Source of the DNA: Halosimplex salinum
Lineage (GTDB): Archaea; Halobacteriota; Halobacteria; Halobacteriales; Haloarculaceae
Direction of reading: 5' to 3'
Assembly: GCF_003730195.1 (NCBI RefSeq)
Contig: NZ_QWGG01000003.1
Span: 434,001-498,000, forward strand
DNA length: 64,000 bases
In this document: positions 9,078-19,044 of the stretch, piece after piece
Layout of the letters: every line of letters starts with the position of its first letter
Position numbering within the stretch: the stretch's first letter is position 1
Position numbers and translations under genes: made by a program
The notes under the pieces: generated by a model
The model's input: the letters and a program-made list of their open reading frames with translations, nothing else
Databases searched by the model: none
Told to the model about the DNA's origin: nothing

Positions 9078-9215
9078 GTGACTGTCGCTACCAGTTCCGA
9101 CTTCGACGTCTTCCGGTCGCAGTACGGCCCCCTCGCACCCGGCGCCGGACCGAACGGTCCACCGGTCGCGAGCGCAATTCACCTTCGTTCCGCCGGTGGC
9201 TCTACGAACCGATGA
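9078..9215 (+). CDS. Possible 45-aa leader ORF coupled to the permease
   Basis: A GTG at 9078 opens a 45-codon frame whose TGA overlaps the permease ATG in an ATGA arrangement (9212-9215). It sits at the expected distance from a TATA-like box. GC3 is only moderately high, lower than in the neighbouring long genes, so coding is uncertain. If translated, it would couple ribosome arrival to permease translation. No conserved motif is recognised. The alternative is that this is simply a long 5' untranslated region. Confidence 0.3.
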   Translation: MTVATSSDFDVFRSQYGPLAPGAGPNGPPVASAIHLRSAGGSTNR

Positions 9216-11386
9216 AGTCACTCGAGCGGGACCTGGGACTGCCGACGGTTCTGGCGATCAGTATCGGCGCGATGATCGGGAGCGGCATCTTCATCCTGCC
9301 GGCGCTGGCGCTCGACATCGCCGGGCCGTCCGTCGTCCTCGCGTACCTCCTCGCGGGAGTGTTCGTCCTGCCGGCCGCGCTCTCGAAATCGGAGATGGCG
9401 ACCGCGATGCCGGAGGCCGGCGGCACGTACATCTACATCGAGCGCGGGATGGGCCCGCTCCTCGGGACCATCGCGGGCGTCGGCACGTGGTTCGCGCTCG
9501 CCTTCAAGGGCGGCCTCGCGCTCGTCGGCGGGGTCCCCTACCTCCTCATCGTGTTCGACCTGCCCGTCAAGCCCGTCGCGCTCGCGCTCGCGGCGGTCCT
9601 GATACTGATCAACCTCGTCGGGGCGAAACAGACCGGGCGACTGCAGGTCGTCATCGTCGTCGCCATGCTCGCGGCGCTGTCCTGGTTCGTCGTCGGGAGC
9701 GCCCCGGGCGTCCGGCAGACCAACTTCGAGCCGTTCTTCACGGACGGGGCGGGCGGACTGCTCGCCGCGACCGGCCTCGTGTTCGTCTCCTACGCCGGCG
9801 TGACGAAGGTCGCGAGCATCGCCGAGGAGATCGAGAACCCCGACCGGAACATCCCGCTGGGGATCCTCGGCTCGCTCGGCTTCACGACGCTGCTGTACGT
9901 CCTCATCGTCGCCATCATGGTCGGCGTCACGGACGCCGGCGTCGTCGCCGGGTCGAAAGTGCCGGTCGCCGACGCCGCCCGCGCGACGCTCGGCGCGTTC
10001 GGCGTCGGCGCGGTCGTCGTCGCCGCCGTTCTGGCGCTGGTCTCGACGGCCAACGCCGGCATCCTCTCCTCGTCGCGATACCCCTTCGCGATGGCCCGCG
10101 ACGGCCTCGTCCCCGAGACGCTCGCCGCCGTCAGCGAACGCTTCGGGACGCCCTCGACCTCGATCACCCTCACCGGCGCGGTGCTGCTGACGCTGATCGC
10201 GTTCGTCCCGATCCTGGACATCGCCAAACTCGCCAGCGCGTTCCAGATCCTCGTGTTCATCCTGATCAACCTCACGATCGTCGCCTTCCGCAAGGGCGAG
10301 ATGGAGTACGAGCCCAGTTTCGAGTCGCCGCTCTACCCGTGGACGCAGATATTCGGCGTCCTCGGGGGCCTCGTGCTCATCACGCAGATGGGACGGATCG
10401 CGATTCTCGGTGCAGTCGTCATCACGCTCGGGAGCGCGGTGTGGTACTTCGCCTACGCGCGGCCGCGCATCCAGCGCGAAGGCGCCGCGACGGACGTCGT
10501 CCGACGCCGGGTCGGCCGGAACGTCCTCACCGAGACCGAGTCGGCCATCGACAGGGAGACCTACGAGGTCCTCGTCGCGCTCACCGCCGAGGCGAGCCGC
10601 GAACGCGAGCAGGCGCTCCTCCGAATGGCCGCAGACCTCGTCCGGCCACACGACGGCCGCGTCGTCGTCGTCTGGTTCGAGGAGGTGCCCGACCAGGCGC
10701 CGCTCGAGACGGCCGCGGAGGTCCAGTCGCCCGCCGAGGTTCGCTTCGAGGAGCAGACCGACGACCTCGCGGTCGACCTCGACGTGGACGTCGACGTGGG
10801 CGAGATCGTCAGCCACGACACCAAACACGCGGTCGTCAACTTCGCCGAACACCGGCGGGTCGACGCGATCGTCGCGGAACACGAGCGCCTCCGCCTCCGC
10901 TCGCGGCTCGTCGGCGACCCCATCGACTGGGTGGTCCGACACGCGCCGTGCGACGTGTTGCTCGTCGACAACAGGGGGTACGACCGGCCCCGACTCGTCG
11001 AACTCGTGAGCGACGGCGGGCCGTTCAACCCCGACCAGGTCGCCGTGGCCGAGGCCATCGCGAGCCAGAACGACGCCGAAGTGAGCATCGGATACCCCGA
11101 GACCGACGGGAGCCCCGAACAGCGCGAGCGGACGATCGAAGAGTACCGCGAGCAACTCGGAGAGCTGCTGTCGGTCCCGATCCGCACACCGGGATCGACG
11201 GCCCCCGACGGCGGGTCGTCGTCGCCCGACCTCCGTATTCGGCGCGGCGCCGACCACCGGCTCCGCGGTGCGCTGCTCGACCGAGACTCGTCTCAGCCCG
11301 TGGACTGCACGGAGATATCCGTCCACCCGCACGAGTCCGGCCAGCCCGGACTCGTGCGGCGCTTCCTCGAACGGGTCGTCTTCTGA
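9212..11386 (+). CDS. APC-family amino-acid permease fused to Usp domains
   Basis: This 724-residue membrane protein begins with an APC-superfamily transporter of about 12 helices (residues 5-430). The helix-1 signature is SIGAMIGSGIFILPALAL, and a conserved Glu lies near EMATAMPEAGG. A hydrophilic C-terminal part follows with two universal-stress-protein-like segments (about 450-600 and 600-720; strands such as RVVVVWF and the end HAPCDVLLVDN). Haloarchaea commonly fuse such permeases to cytoplasmic Usp domains, thought to bind ATP or AMP and gate transport; that regulatory role is inferred. Substrate is unknown, probably a cationic or neutral amino acid. It converges on the FNT-Usp gene (60-bp gap). 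Confidence 0.93.
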   Translation: MKSLERDLGLPTVLAISIGAMIGSGIFILPALALDIAGPSVVLAYLLAGVFVLPAALSKSEMATAMPEAGGTYIYIERGMGPLLGTIAGVGTWFALAFKGGLALVGGVPYLLIVFDLPVKPVALALAAVLILINLVGAKQTGRLQVVIVVAMLAALSWFVVGSAPGVRQTNFEPFFTDGAGGLLAATGLVFVSYAGVTKVASIAEEIENPDRNIPLGILGSLGFTTLLYVLIVAIMVGVTDAGVVAGSKVPVADAARATLGAFGVGAVVVAAVLALVSTANAGILSSSRYPFAMARDGLVPETLAAVSERFGTPSTSITLTGAVLLTLIAFVPILDIAKLASAFQILVFILINLTIVAFRKGEMEYEPSFESPLYPWTQIFGVLGGLVLITQMGRIAILGAVVITLGSAVWYFAYARPRIQREGAATDVVRRRVGRNVLTETESAIDRETYEVLVALTAEASREREQALLRMAADLVRPHDGRVVVVWFEEVPDQAPLETAAEVQSPAEVRFEEQTDDLAVDLDVDVDVGEIVSHDTKHAVVNFAEHRRVDAIVAEHERLRLRSRLVGDPIDWVVRHAPCDVLLVDNRGYDRPRLVELVSDGGPFNPDQVAVAEAIASQNDAEVSIGYPETDGSPEQRERTIEEYREQLGELLSVPIRTPGSTAPDGGSSSPDLRIRRGADHRLRGALLDRDSSQPVDCTEISVHPHESGQPGLVRRFLERVVF

Positions 11387-11446
11387 GGCGGACGCGGCCC
11401 GCCGGTTCGCGGGTCGCCCGCTACCGGAGACCGCCGGTCCGAGCGG

Positions 11447-13255
11447 TCACTTCTCCCGCCGGCCGCTCCCGAACAGGCGCTCTCTGAACGGTCTGTCGCT
11501 GGGCCGCTCGGCGAGCAACACGGACGCTTCGACGTCGTTGACGACGTCCAGATGCAGCGAGTCCGAGACGAGCCGCGAGAGCATCCCCCTCTCGGTCGCG
11601 CCCAGGAGGACGAGCGTGTGGTCGGCGGCGTGACGTTCGATAGCTCCCTCGATGTCGCCGGACTCGTCAGTGACGAGAGCCGCGCCGTCGAGGCCGTGGT
11701 CGGCGGCCCACTCGTCGAGGAACCGCTCCCCCGCTTCGCGCTCGGCCGGGCCGTCGACAACGTGTAACAGCGACACCTCCGCGCCGGCCGTCGTCCGGAG
11801 CGCGTCCGCGATCTCCGCGCTGAGGTCGGAGTCCGGGCCGCCCGCGGTCGGCAACAGGACCCGCGAGCAGTCGAGTCCGCGGTCCTTGACGACGAGGAAG
11901 TCACAGGGGAGGCGGTTCGTCAGCTCGTCGATGGGGCGCTCGGCGCGGGCGTCGTTCCAGAGGCGTCCGTTCCCCCAGCCCATCACCACGAGGTCGGGAC
12001 GGGTGCGCCGCGCCCGGTCGAACACCTCCTCGAAGGAACGCGAGGAGACGATCGTCGACGTCTCGAAGGCCACGTCGTCCCGGGCGACCCGCTGTTCCAG
12101 CCCGTCCAGGAGCCGTTCGGACTCGCCGGTGATCCGGCTCCGGTTCCCCCGCTCGTCGAGCGACATCTGCTTCGGCGTCTGGACGATGTGGACGGCGTGG
12201 ACGGTGCCCTTCTCCCGGGTGCTCGCGAGCGCGCAGGCGAACTCGACCAGCGGCGCTTCGGTCCGCGGGTTCGAGATGGGGACGAGGATCCGGTAGGAGT
12301 CGGGGTCGCGGACGAACTCTTCGAGCGTGTCGACCAGCGGCACATACGAGCGCCCGGCGAGGTTGCCGAGGAGCATCTCCCGCCCGGAGAGCCGGCGGAC
12401 GTTCTCGAACTGCTCGACCTCGAGCCGGCGCTCGCTGGTCTGGTAGTAGTTGACGACGGTGACCAGCAGGATTCCCCCGAGCGTGTTGCCCACCAGCACC
12501 GGGATCACGAACTCGAAGAGGCCGGTCGTCAGCGCGAGGTCGCCGGCGAGCATCGTGTAGACGACCTCGGTGAAGGAGACGACGACGTGGAAGAGGTTCC
12601 CCAGCGGGATCGCCAGGAACGCGAGATAGACGATAGCGAGCCGGGAGACCGTCTCGCGGGCGGCGAAGTCCATCCACACCACGCCCGCGACGATCAGCCC
12701 CGCGAAGGCGGCCTTGAAGAAGAGGGCGGTGACCGGCGTCTCGACTCCGTTCTGTGCGAGGCCGAGGGCGTAGTCGGCCGCCGCGGGCTCGAAGACGCCG
12801 CCGTAGGCGAGCACCACGGCACCGATCGCACCGCCGGCGAAGTTGCCCGCGAGGACGATCAGCCAGTGGCGAAACAGGGACGGCACGCTGGCCAGCCGTT
12901 CGAGCGTCAGCGCCACGGGCGGGAGCGTGTTCTCGGTGTAGAGCTGGTACCCGCCGATGATGATGTAGATGAACCCCAGCGGGTAGAGCAACACCGCGGC
13001 GACCTTCGACTCGGTCGACGCGGACATCGAGGCGTACAGCAGGAAGGTGATCGTGATCGCGAACCCGCCGGCGAGCCCGCTGAAGAAGAGTTCGCGCGAG
13101 CCCGACGTGATCTCGTGGTCGGCGTCGGCGACGACCCGCTGGAACACCTCGTCAGAGGAGAACCGGCCGGGAACGACTTCCCCCGTTTCGGGGACACCGC
13201 CCTCCGACCCCTCCGGTTGCTGCCCCGTCTGCGACTCGTGTTCGGAATCGGCCAT
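11447..13255 (-). CDS. Formate/nitrite-family (FNT) channel fused to Usp domains
   Basis: The 602-residue protein starts with an acidic cytoplasmic tail (about 1-50). A six-helix FNT (FocA/NirC) channel follows (about 55-300), with characteristic pieces such as LFFSGLAGGFAITITF, GNFAGGAIGAVVLA and LVGNTLGGILLVTVVNYY. Two UspA-like domains come next (about 320-450, YRILVPIS; and 455-590, RVLLPTAGG). FNT pores pass small monovalent anions such as formate, nitrite or hydrosulfide. A Usp fusion is unusual for bacterial FNT proteins and suggests nucleotide control of the pore. I use ATG at 13255 (MADSEHESQ), as the upstream in-frame extension is compositionally noise from a minisatellite. Confidence 0.9.
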   Translation of the reverse strand: MADSEHESQTGQQPEGSEGGVPETGEVVPGRFSSDEVFQRVVADADHEITSGSRELFFSGLAGGFAITITFLLYASMSASTESKVAAVLLYPLGFIYIIIGGYQLYTENTLPPVALTLERLASVPSLFRHWLIVLAGNFAGGAIGAVVLAYGGVFEPAAADYALGLAQNGVETPVTALFFKAAFAGLIVAGVVWMDFAARETVSRLAIVYLAFLAIPLGNLFHVVVSFTEVVYTMLAGDLALTTGLFEFVIPVLVGNTLGGILLVTVVNYYQTSERRLEVEQFENVRRLSGREMLLGNLAGRSYVPLVDTLEEFVRDPDSYRILVPISNPRTEAPLVEFACALASTREKGTVHAVHIVQTPKQMSLDERGNRSRITGESERLLDGLEQRVARDDVAFETSTIVSSRSFEEVFDRARRTRPDLVVMGWGNGRLWNDARAERPIDELTNRLPCDFLVVKDRGLDCSRVLLPTAGGPDSDLSAEIADALRTTAGAEVSLLHVVDGPAEREAGERFLDEWAADHGLDGAALVTDESGDIEGAIERHAADHTLVLLGATERGMLSRLVSDSLHLDVVNDVEASVLLAERPSDRPFRERLFGSGRREK

Positions 13256-13340
13256 CGTCCACACCCGCGTCACCGAGGAACTAAGAGGTTTGTCTCCGCG
13301 CCGGCGTCGCGCTCGTCTCCGCGCCGGTCTCGACGAACCC

Positions 13341-13439
13341 GGGGACGCTCGGGAACGCCACCGCGGTCCACCCGGGGACGCCCGGGAACGCCACCGCGGT
13401 TCGGCCGGGGACGCCCGGGAACGCCACCGCGGTCCGGCC
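13341..13439. repeat. 33-bp tandem repeat, three copies
   Basis: Three copies of a 33-bp unit starting GGGGACGC begin at 13341, 13374 and 13407 in the 250-bp divergent spacer between the FNT-Usp and antiporter genes. The core GGGAACGCCACCGCGGT is identical in all copies. The array lies between the two start codons, so it may affect promoter spacing for both genes. It is too short and G+C-rich to be a CRISPR. Confidence 0.85.
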
Positions 13440-13505
13440 CGAGACGCCGGCCACTGGGACGGCAGACCGTGTGTTTTTACGTCCCGCCTCCGGTAGCGCA
13501 GATAC

Positions 13506-15362
13506 ATGGCCGAGAGTCCGCTGCTCCTGTTGGTCGCCGGTATCATCGGTATCGGCGTTCTCTCGCAGATACTGGCCGACAGGCTTCAGATCCCGGCGAT
13601 CGTCTTCTACATCGCGGCGGGGCTGGTGGTGGGGCAACCGGGGCTCCAGATCGTCACCGCGGAGACGTTCGGGACCGCGATGCCGACGATCGTCGGGTTC
13701 GCGGTCGCGATCATCGTCTTCGAGGGGGCCTTCCACCTGAAGATCGAACGCATCAAGGCGGCCCCACAGGCGGCGCTCAGGCTCGTGACCGTCGGCGCGC
13801 TGATCGCACTCGCCGGGACCGCACTCGCGGTGCGGTTCGCCTTCGGCGTCTCCTGGAACCTCTCGCTGGTCATCGGGTCCCTGCTGGTCGCGACCGGGCC
13901 CACCGTCGTCACGCCGATACTGAAGATCGTCCCCGTCCGCGACCAGGTCGCGACGGCGCTGGAGGTCGAAGGGATCGTCAACGACGTGACGGCGGCGATC
14001 CTCGCGGTCGTCTTCTTCCAGACCGTCAATCCCGCGACCGCGGGGGGCGACCTGATCCGGGGCTTCGTCGTCCGCCTCGGCGTCGGACTGCTGTTCGGAC
14101 TGGTCGTCGCCGGAATCGTCTACTACCTGCTCCGGTACGTGGACCTCTCGCCGGGAGACGCGCCGCGCAACGCCCGACTGCTGGTCCTCGCCGGTGCGCT
14201 GGTGGCGTTCTCCGCCGCGAACTTCGAGGCGACCGAGGCCGGCGTCGCCGCCACCGCGACCGCGGGGTTCCTGCTCGGTAACGCGGACGTCCCGTACGAA
14301 GAGGAGATAGAGGCGTTCAAAGGCGACGTGACGCTGCTCGTGCTGGCGTTCGTCTTCATCGGACTCGCGGCGCTGCTCGAGCCCGCCGCGCTCCTCGAGG
14401 TCGGGTTCGCGGGGGTGCTCGTGGTCGTCGCGATCGCGCTCGTCATCCGTCCGGCGCTCGTGTTCCTGTCGACGACCGGCGACAAGTTCACTCGACAGGA
14501 GCGGACGTTCATGAGTCTGGTCGGACCGCGCGGCATCATCCCGGCCTCGGTCGCGACGCTGTTCGCGGTGCAACTACAGGACGCCGGTCTCACACAGGAG
14601 GCGAACATCCTGCTGGGGACCGTCTTCCTGGCCATCCTGCTGACGGCCGTCTTCGAGGGCGGTCTCGCGCGCTACATCGCACAATACCTGGACGTGATAC
14701 CAATGAGAGTCATCATCGTCGGAGGCGGGAAGGTGGGCCGGTCGCTCGCCGAACGCCTCGAAGCCCGAGGGGAGAACGTCGTGATCATCGAGAAAGAGCA
14801 GACGATCGCCGAACAAGCCCGCAACGCCGGCTTCAGGGCCGCCATCGGCGACGGTACGGACACGGACGTCCTGCGGGAGGCCGGCGCGAACAACGCGAAG
14901 ACGGTCGTCGCCGCCACCGGCGACGACGACGCGAACCTGCTCGTCTCGCAACTCGTCAACTCGAAGTTCGACGTCGAGCACGTCATCGCACGGGTGAACA
15001 ACCCCGACAACGTCGACGCCTTCGAAGAGCTGGGCGTTCGGACCATCTCCGCGTCGATGGCGACCGCGTGGGCCATCGACAACCAGATCGAACGCCCGGC
15101 CATCGCCCACTGGATGACCGACGTGGGTCGCTCGGGCGACGTACAGGAGGTCGAGGCCACCAGCGACAAGATCATCGGCAAGACCGTCCGCGAGGTCGGC
15201 CCGATGCTCCCCGACGCCTGCCTCATCGCCCTGCTCAGCAAGGGCGACCACGAGTCCGCCGAGGTGCCCGCCGCCGACACCGTCATCGAGCGGGGCGACC
15301 ACCTCACCCTCCTCGGTCGCACCGAGTCAGTCCGTGAAGGGATGAAACTCGTCAGCCCCTGA
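13506..15362 (+). CDS. CPA1 sodium/proton antiporter with TrkA regulatory domains
   Basis: The 618-residue protein is a monovalent cation:proton antiporter. About 12 membrane helices fill residues 1-395, with the family features of helices 3-6 (GPTVVTPIL and a VNDVTAAI segment carrying the essential Asp). A TrkA-N Rossmann domain begins at residue 400 (MRVIIVGGGKVGRSLAERL, with GGGKVG binding NAD/NADH or ATP), and a TrkA-C domain covers about 540-618. The exchange is probably Na+ or K+ for H+ across the cell membrane, as needed for ion homeostasis in a halophile. It is divergent from the FNT-Usp gene and converges on a histidine kinase. Confidence 0.94.
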   Translation: MAESPLLLLVAGIIGIGVLSQILADRLQIPAIVFYIAAGLVVGQPGLQIVTAETFGTAMPTIVGFAVAIIVFEGAFHLKIERIKAAPQAALRLVTVGALIALAGTALAVRFAFGVSWNLSLVIGSLLVATGPTVVTPILKIVPVRDQVATALEVEGIVNDVTAAILAVVFFQTVNPATAGGDLIRGFVVRLGVGLLFGLVVAGIVYYLLRYVDLSPGDAPRNARLLVLAGALVAFSAANFEATEAGVAATATAGFLLGNADVPYEEEIEAFKGDVTLLVLAFVFIGLAALLEPAALLEVGFAGVLVVVAIALVIRPALVFLSTTGDKFTRQERTFMSLVGPRGIIPASVATLFAVQLQDAGLTQEANILLGTVFLAILLTAVFEGGLARYIAQYLDVIPMRVIIVGGGKVGRSLAERLEARGENVVIIEKEQTIAEQARNAGFRAAIGDGTDTDVLREAGANNAKTVVAATGDDDANLLVSQLVNSKFDVEHVIARVNNPDNVDAFEELGVRTISASMATAWAIDNQIERPAIAHWMTDVGRSGDVQEVEATSDKIIGKTVREVGPMLPDACLIALLSKGDHESAEVPAADTVIERGDHLTLLGRTESVREGMKLVSP

Positions 15363-15471
15363 CCGAACGAATCGACAGCCGGACCCGAGTCTCTTCTCGC
15401 GACACGCGACGACACGACAAGTGAGAGCCGAGGCCGTACCGCTCGGTCAGGGGACCGGCCGCGCTCTGTCA

Positions 15472-17103
15472 CTACTCCACGGGGATCCGGATACCGACGC
15501 AGGTCCCCTCGTCGTGGTCGACGAGCAACTCGCCGCCGAGTCGGTCGACGCCCCACGAGACCGCCCAGATGTCCAGGTCGTTCGCGTGTTCGAGCTGCGT
15601 CTCCCGGCCGATCTCGACGGCGAGGACGTCCTCGTCGTGGACGAAGCGGTCGTCGGCCTCGACCGTGAGGACGACGTAGTCGCCCTCGCGCTCCACCCGC
15701 GTCCTGACCGGCGCGTCCGCGTTGGCGGTCGCGTACGACAGCAAGTGCTCACACACCGTCGCGACTAGTTCGTCGGAGCGACGCACCGAACACTCGCCCT
15801 CGACCGTGATCGACACGTCGTGACCCTCACGCTCGAGTTCGGCGACCACCTCGGCGGCGAGACCGGCCGCGTCCGCCGGTTCGTCGGCGACCGGGTCGAT
15901 GCCCATACTCGCCTCGACGGCCAGCGCCTGTTCGGTCACGTCGACAAGCGAGTCGGCCGTCTCCCGCAACCGGCCGGCGATGCGCTCCTCGCCCGCGTCG
16001 TCGACGGCGTTAGCCATCCCGTAGACTGCGGTCATGTCGTTGCGGACGTTGTGTCGCAACACCCGGTGGAGGACTTCGAGGCGCTGGCGGCGGATCCGCT
16101 CGTCGGTCACGTCCCGGAGCGCCACCGCGTACCCCGCGTGGGCGTTCTCCTCCCGGCGCACCCGGGAGACCGACACGTCGAAGTGGCGCTTGCCGGTCGG
16201 CCCCTCGATGACGGTCGTGCGTTCGGCCGGCAGGCCCGATGGATCGAGATCCTCGGCGTCGAACAGCGCCGTGAGCGGTTCGCCCGCGACGGCCCCGTGC
16301 GTCCGGCCGAACAGTTCCTCGGCGGACTCGTTCACGTCGACGATCCGCGCGTCGGCGTCGACGACGACGACCGCGTCGTTGAGGTTCGACACGACCACGT
16401 CGCGACCGATCGCCTCCGCGATGGGGAGCGACCGGTAGGGGCGGCCCACACCGACACCGACGACCACCGCCGTCAGGATCACCACCTGCGTGACGACAGC
16501 GCCCGTGCCCACCGACATGGCCCCGCCGGTCTCCAGCGTCGAGGTGACCAGCGGCGCCGCCCCGAGCGCGATCCCGATCAGCGACAGCGCGATACCGCGG
16601 GTGCGCTCGAACGACGCGTACCTGGTCGCGTCCCAGATCAACAGGAGCGACAGGCCGACGAGGATCCCCCAGGCGGCGGTCGTCGGCGCGCCCGTCAGGA
16701 ACAGGAAGAGCGGTCCGACGGCCTCGAGCGGCGGGTTGACCGGCAGTATCGGCGTCAACCGGCCCACGGCACCGACGAGGCCGACCGCCGGGACCGCCAT
16801 CACGAGGACGACGATCAGTCCGCTGCCCGCGTCGCGCCCGGTGTAGGCGACGACGAACGCGGTCCAGCCGATCGCACCGCCCAGGACAGCGATCTGCGTC
16901 AGCGGGTTGAGCAGCGCTGGCTGTCGGTCCAGTCCCACGACGAGCGCCTCGGCCAGCGTCACGACGGCCAGCAAGGCCACTACGCCGACCAGCCCGGTCC
17001 CACCCGGACGGTCGAGCGCTCCCCGCAACCGCCACGCGACCCACGCGAACGCGGCGGCGACGACGGCCAGAATCGGCCCACCCACCAGCGGCGCCGAAAT
17101 CAC
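15472..17103 (-). CDS. Membrane histidine kinase, 7TM-PAS, degenerate ATPase
   Basis: The 543-residue sensor has seven or so membrane helices in residues 1-220 (7TM histidine-kinase type), a PAS domain (about 225-330, with VVVVDADARIVDVNESAEELFG), and a phosphoacceptor motif RHNVRNDM with His351. The C-terminal half resembles a HATPase domain but lacks a clear N box and the G1 DxGxG. It keeps only the last part (LDIWAVSWGVDRLGGEL), as in many haloarchaeal kinases of this type. Catalytic capacity is therefore doubtful. The start is GTG at 17103, chosen because a TATA-like box lies 26 nt upstream. No response regulator adjoins it. Confidence 0.88.
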   Translation of the reverse strand: MISAPLVGGPILAVVAAAFAWVAWRLRGALDRPGGTGLVGVVALLAVVTLAEALVVGLDRQPALLNPLTQIAVLGGAIGWTAFVVAYTGRDAGSGLIVVLVMAVPAVGLVGAVGRLTPILPVNPPLEAVGPLFLFLTGAPTTAAWGILVGLSLLLIWDATRYASFERTRGIALSLIGIALGAAPLVTSTLETGGAMSVGTGAVVTQVVILTAVVVGVGVGRPYRSLPIAEAIGRDVVVSNLNDAVVVVDADARIVDVNESAEELFGRTHGAVAGEPLTALFDAEDLDPSGLPAERTTVIEGPTGKRHFDVSVSRVRREENAHAGYAVALRDVTDERIRRQRLEVLHRVLRHNVRNDMTAVYGMANAVDDAGEERIAGRLRETADSLVDVTEQALAVEASMGIDPVADEPADAAGLAAEVVAELEREGHDVSITVEGECSVRRSDELVATVCEHLLSYATANADAPVRTRVEREGDYVVLTVEADDRFVHDEDVLAVEIGRETQLEHANDLDIWAVSWGVDRLGGELLVDHDEGTCVGIRIPVE

Positions 17104-17125
17104 AGTATCGTTAATTACAACTCAG

Positions 17126-17133
17126 TATAAATA
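17126..17133 (-). promoter_or_regulatory. TATA box for the histidine kinase
   Basis: The A/T-rich block 17110-17160 contains TATTTATA on the minus strand about 26 nt before the GTG at 17103. This is the standard spacing for a leaderless haloarchaeal transcript. It supports the GTG start. Confidence 0.6.
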
Positions 17134-17200
17134 TTTTTTCAGTTTAGAATATTCCCTTTAGTAATCACTTCGGTATCAGGCGTTCACGCCATCGTGGACG

Positions 17201-17458
17201 CCACTCGGCCAAAAAGATGGGGCAAAAAGCCGCTCACTCACTCCGTTCGCTCGCGGCCAACCGCGCGCCGGCGGCGCGCGGACGTTACGGCGCTCTGAAC
17301 TCGATCGCCGCGCCCTGCCGCGACCACCTTTTTCGCCTCGGGTGTCCTCGCGGCGCATCGCGCCGCTGCGGGCACCACTCGGCCAAAAAGATGGGGCAAA
17401 AAGCCGCTCACTCACTCCGTTCGCTCGCGGCCAACCGCGCGCCGGCGGCGCGCGGACG

Positions 17459-17485
<27 letters not shown>
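17201..17485. repeat. Direct duplication of the thiolase 3' end and terminator
   Basis: Two 111-bp copies lie at 17201-17311 and 17375-17485, 174 bp apart, with about two mismatches and no indel. The right copy contains the thiolase stop codon and last codons. The left copy holds a matching 3'-end relic (QGAAIEFRAP then TAA at 17285-17287). Each copy contains the perfect inverted repeat CCGCGCGCCG/CGGCGCGCGG next to two T-runs on the minus strand, so a terminator has been duplicated with the gene end. Confidence 0.88.
17388..17458 (-). terminator. Thiolase transcription terminator
   Basis: Directly after the thiolase stop the minus strand has a 10-bp GC stem with a 1-nt loop (17434-17454), followed by CTTTTTGCC and ATCTTTTTGG. 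Archaeal termination depends mainly on U-tracts, so the two T-runs are the likely sites; the strong stem may help. The same arrangement is repeated 174 bp further downstream. Confidence 0.6.
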
Positions 17486-18598
<1,113 letters not shown>

Positions 18599-18663
18599 AG
18601 GTCCCAAGACGGGCCGAGTCGTGTTAAGTCCTCACAAACCGAGGGCACGCAGTTCGGAGTTTC

Positions 18664-18885
18664 TCAGAGCAGTTCGGCCACCAGCAGGAGGGCGACCGGC
18701 GCGACCATCAGCAGGAGGCCGACGACGACCAGCAGTGCCGGCAGGACGACGCCCACGTCGGCGGCCAGCCACAGGCCCACGCCCCCGACCACCAGCACGA
18801 GCCCGAGGAGGCCGAGCAGCCACCTGACGAGGCTACCGAACCCGAAATCCGTCGCGAGCGTCGCCACGTCGAGTACTTCGTCCAT
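18664..18885 (-). CDS. Small two-helix membrane protein
   Basis: The 73-residue product has a short N-terminal part (MDEVLDVATLATDFGFG) and two long hydrophobic segments, about 20-42 (LLGLLGLVLVVGGVGLWLA) and 45-70, joined by a turn. It is predicted to sit in the cell membrane. ATG at 18885 is used because a TATA-like patch lies upstream and the longer in-frame extension lacks sense. It is divergent from the AAA+ ATPase gene and directly upstream of the thiolase on the same strand (65-bp gap). No family is recognised. Confidence 0.7.
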   Translation of the reverse strand: MDEVLDVATLATDFGFGSLVRWLLGLLGLVLVVGGVGLWLAADVGVVLPALLVVVGLLLMVAPVALLLVAELL

Positions 18886-19044
18886 CGGATGCGTCTCGAC
18901 ACCGATCCGACATAAATCCGGCGAGACGTGACAGTTCGGGGCTATAAAGCCGGCCGGACGCGGGCACAGGGGCGGCCCGTCGGTCGCGCAGCGACGAGTC
19001 GAGTTCGCGAGACTTATCCCGGCCGGGGCCGAATTACGGTGAGA

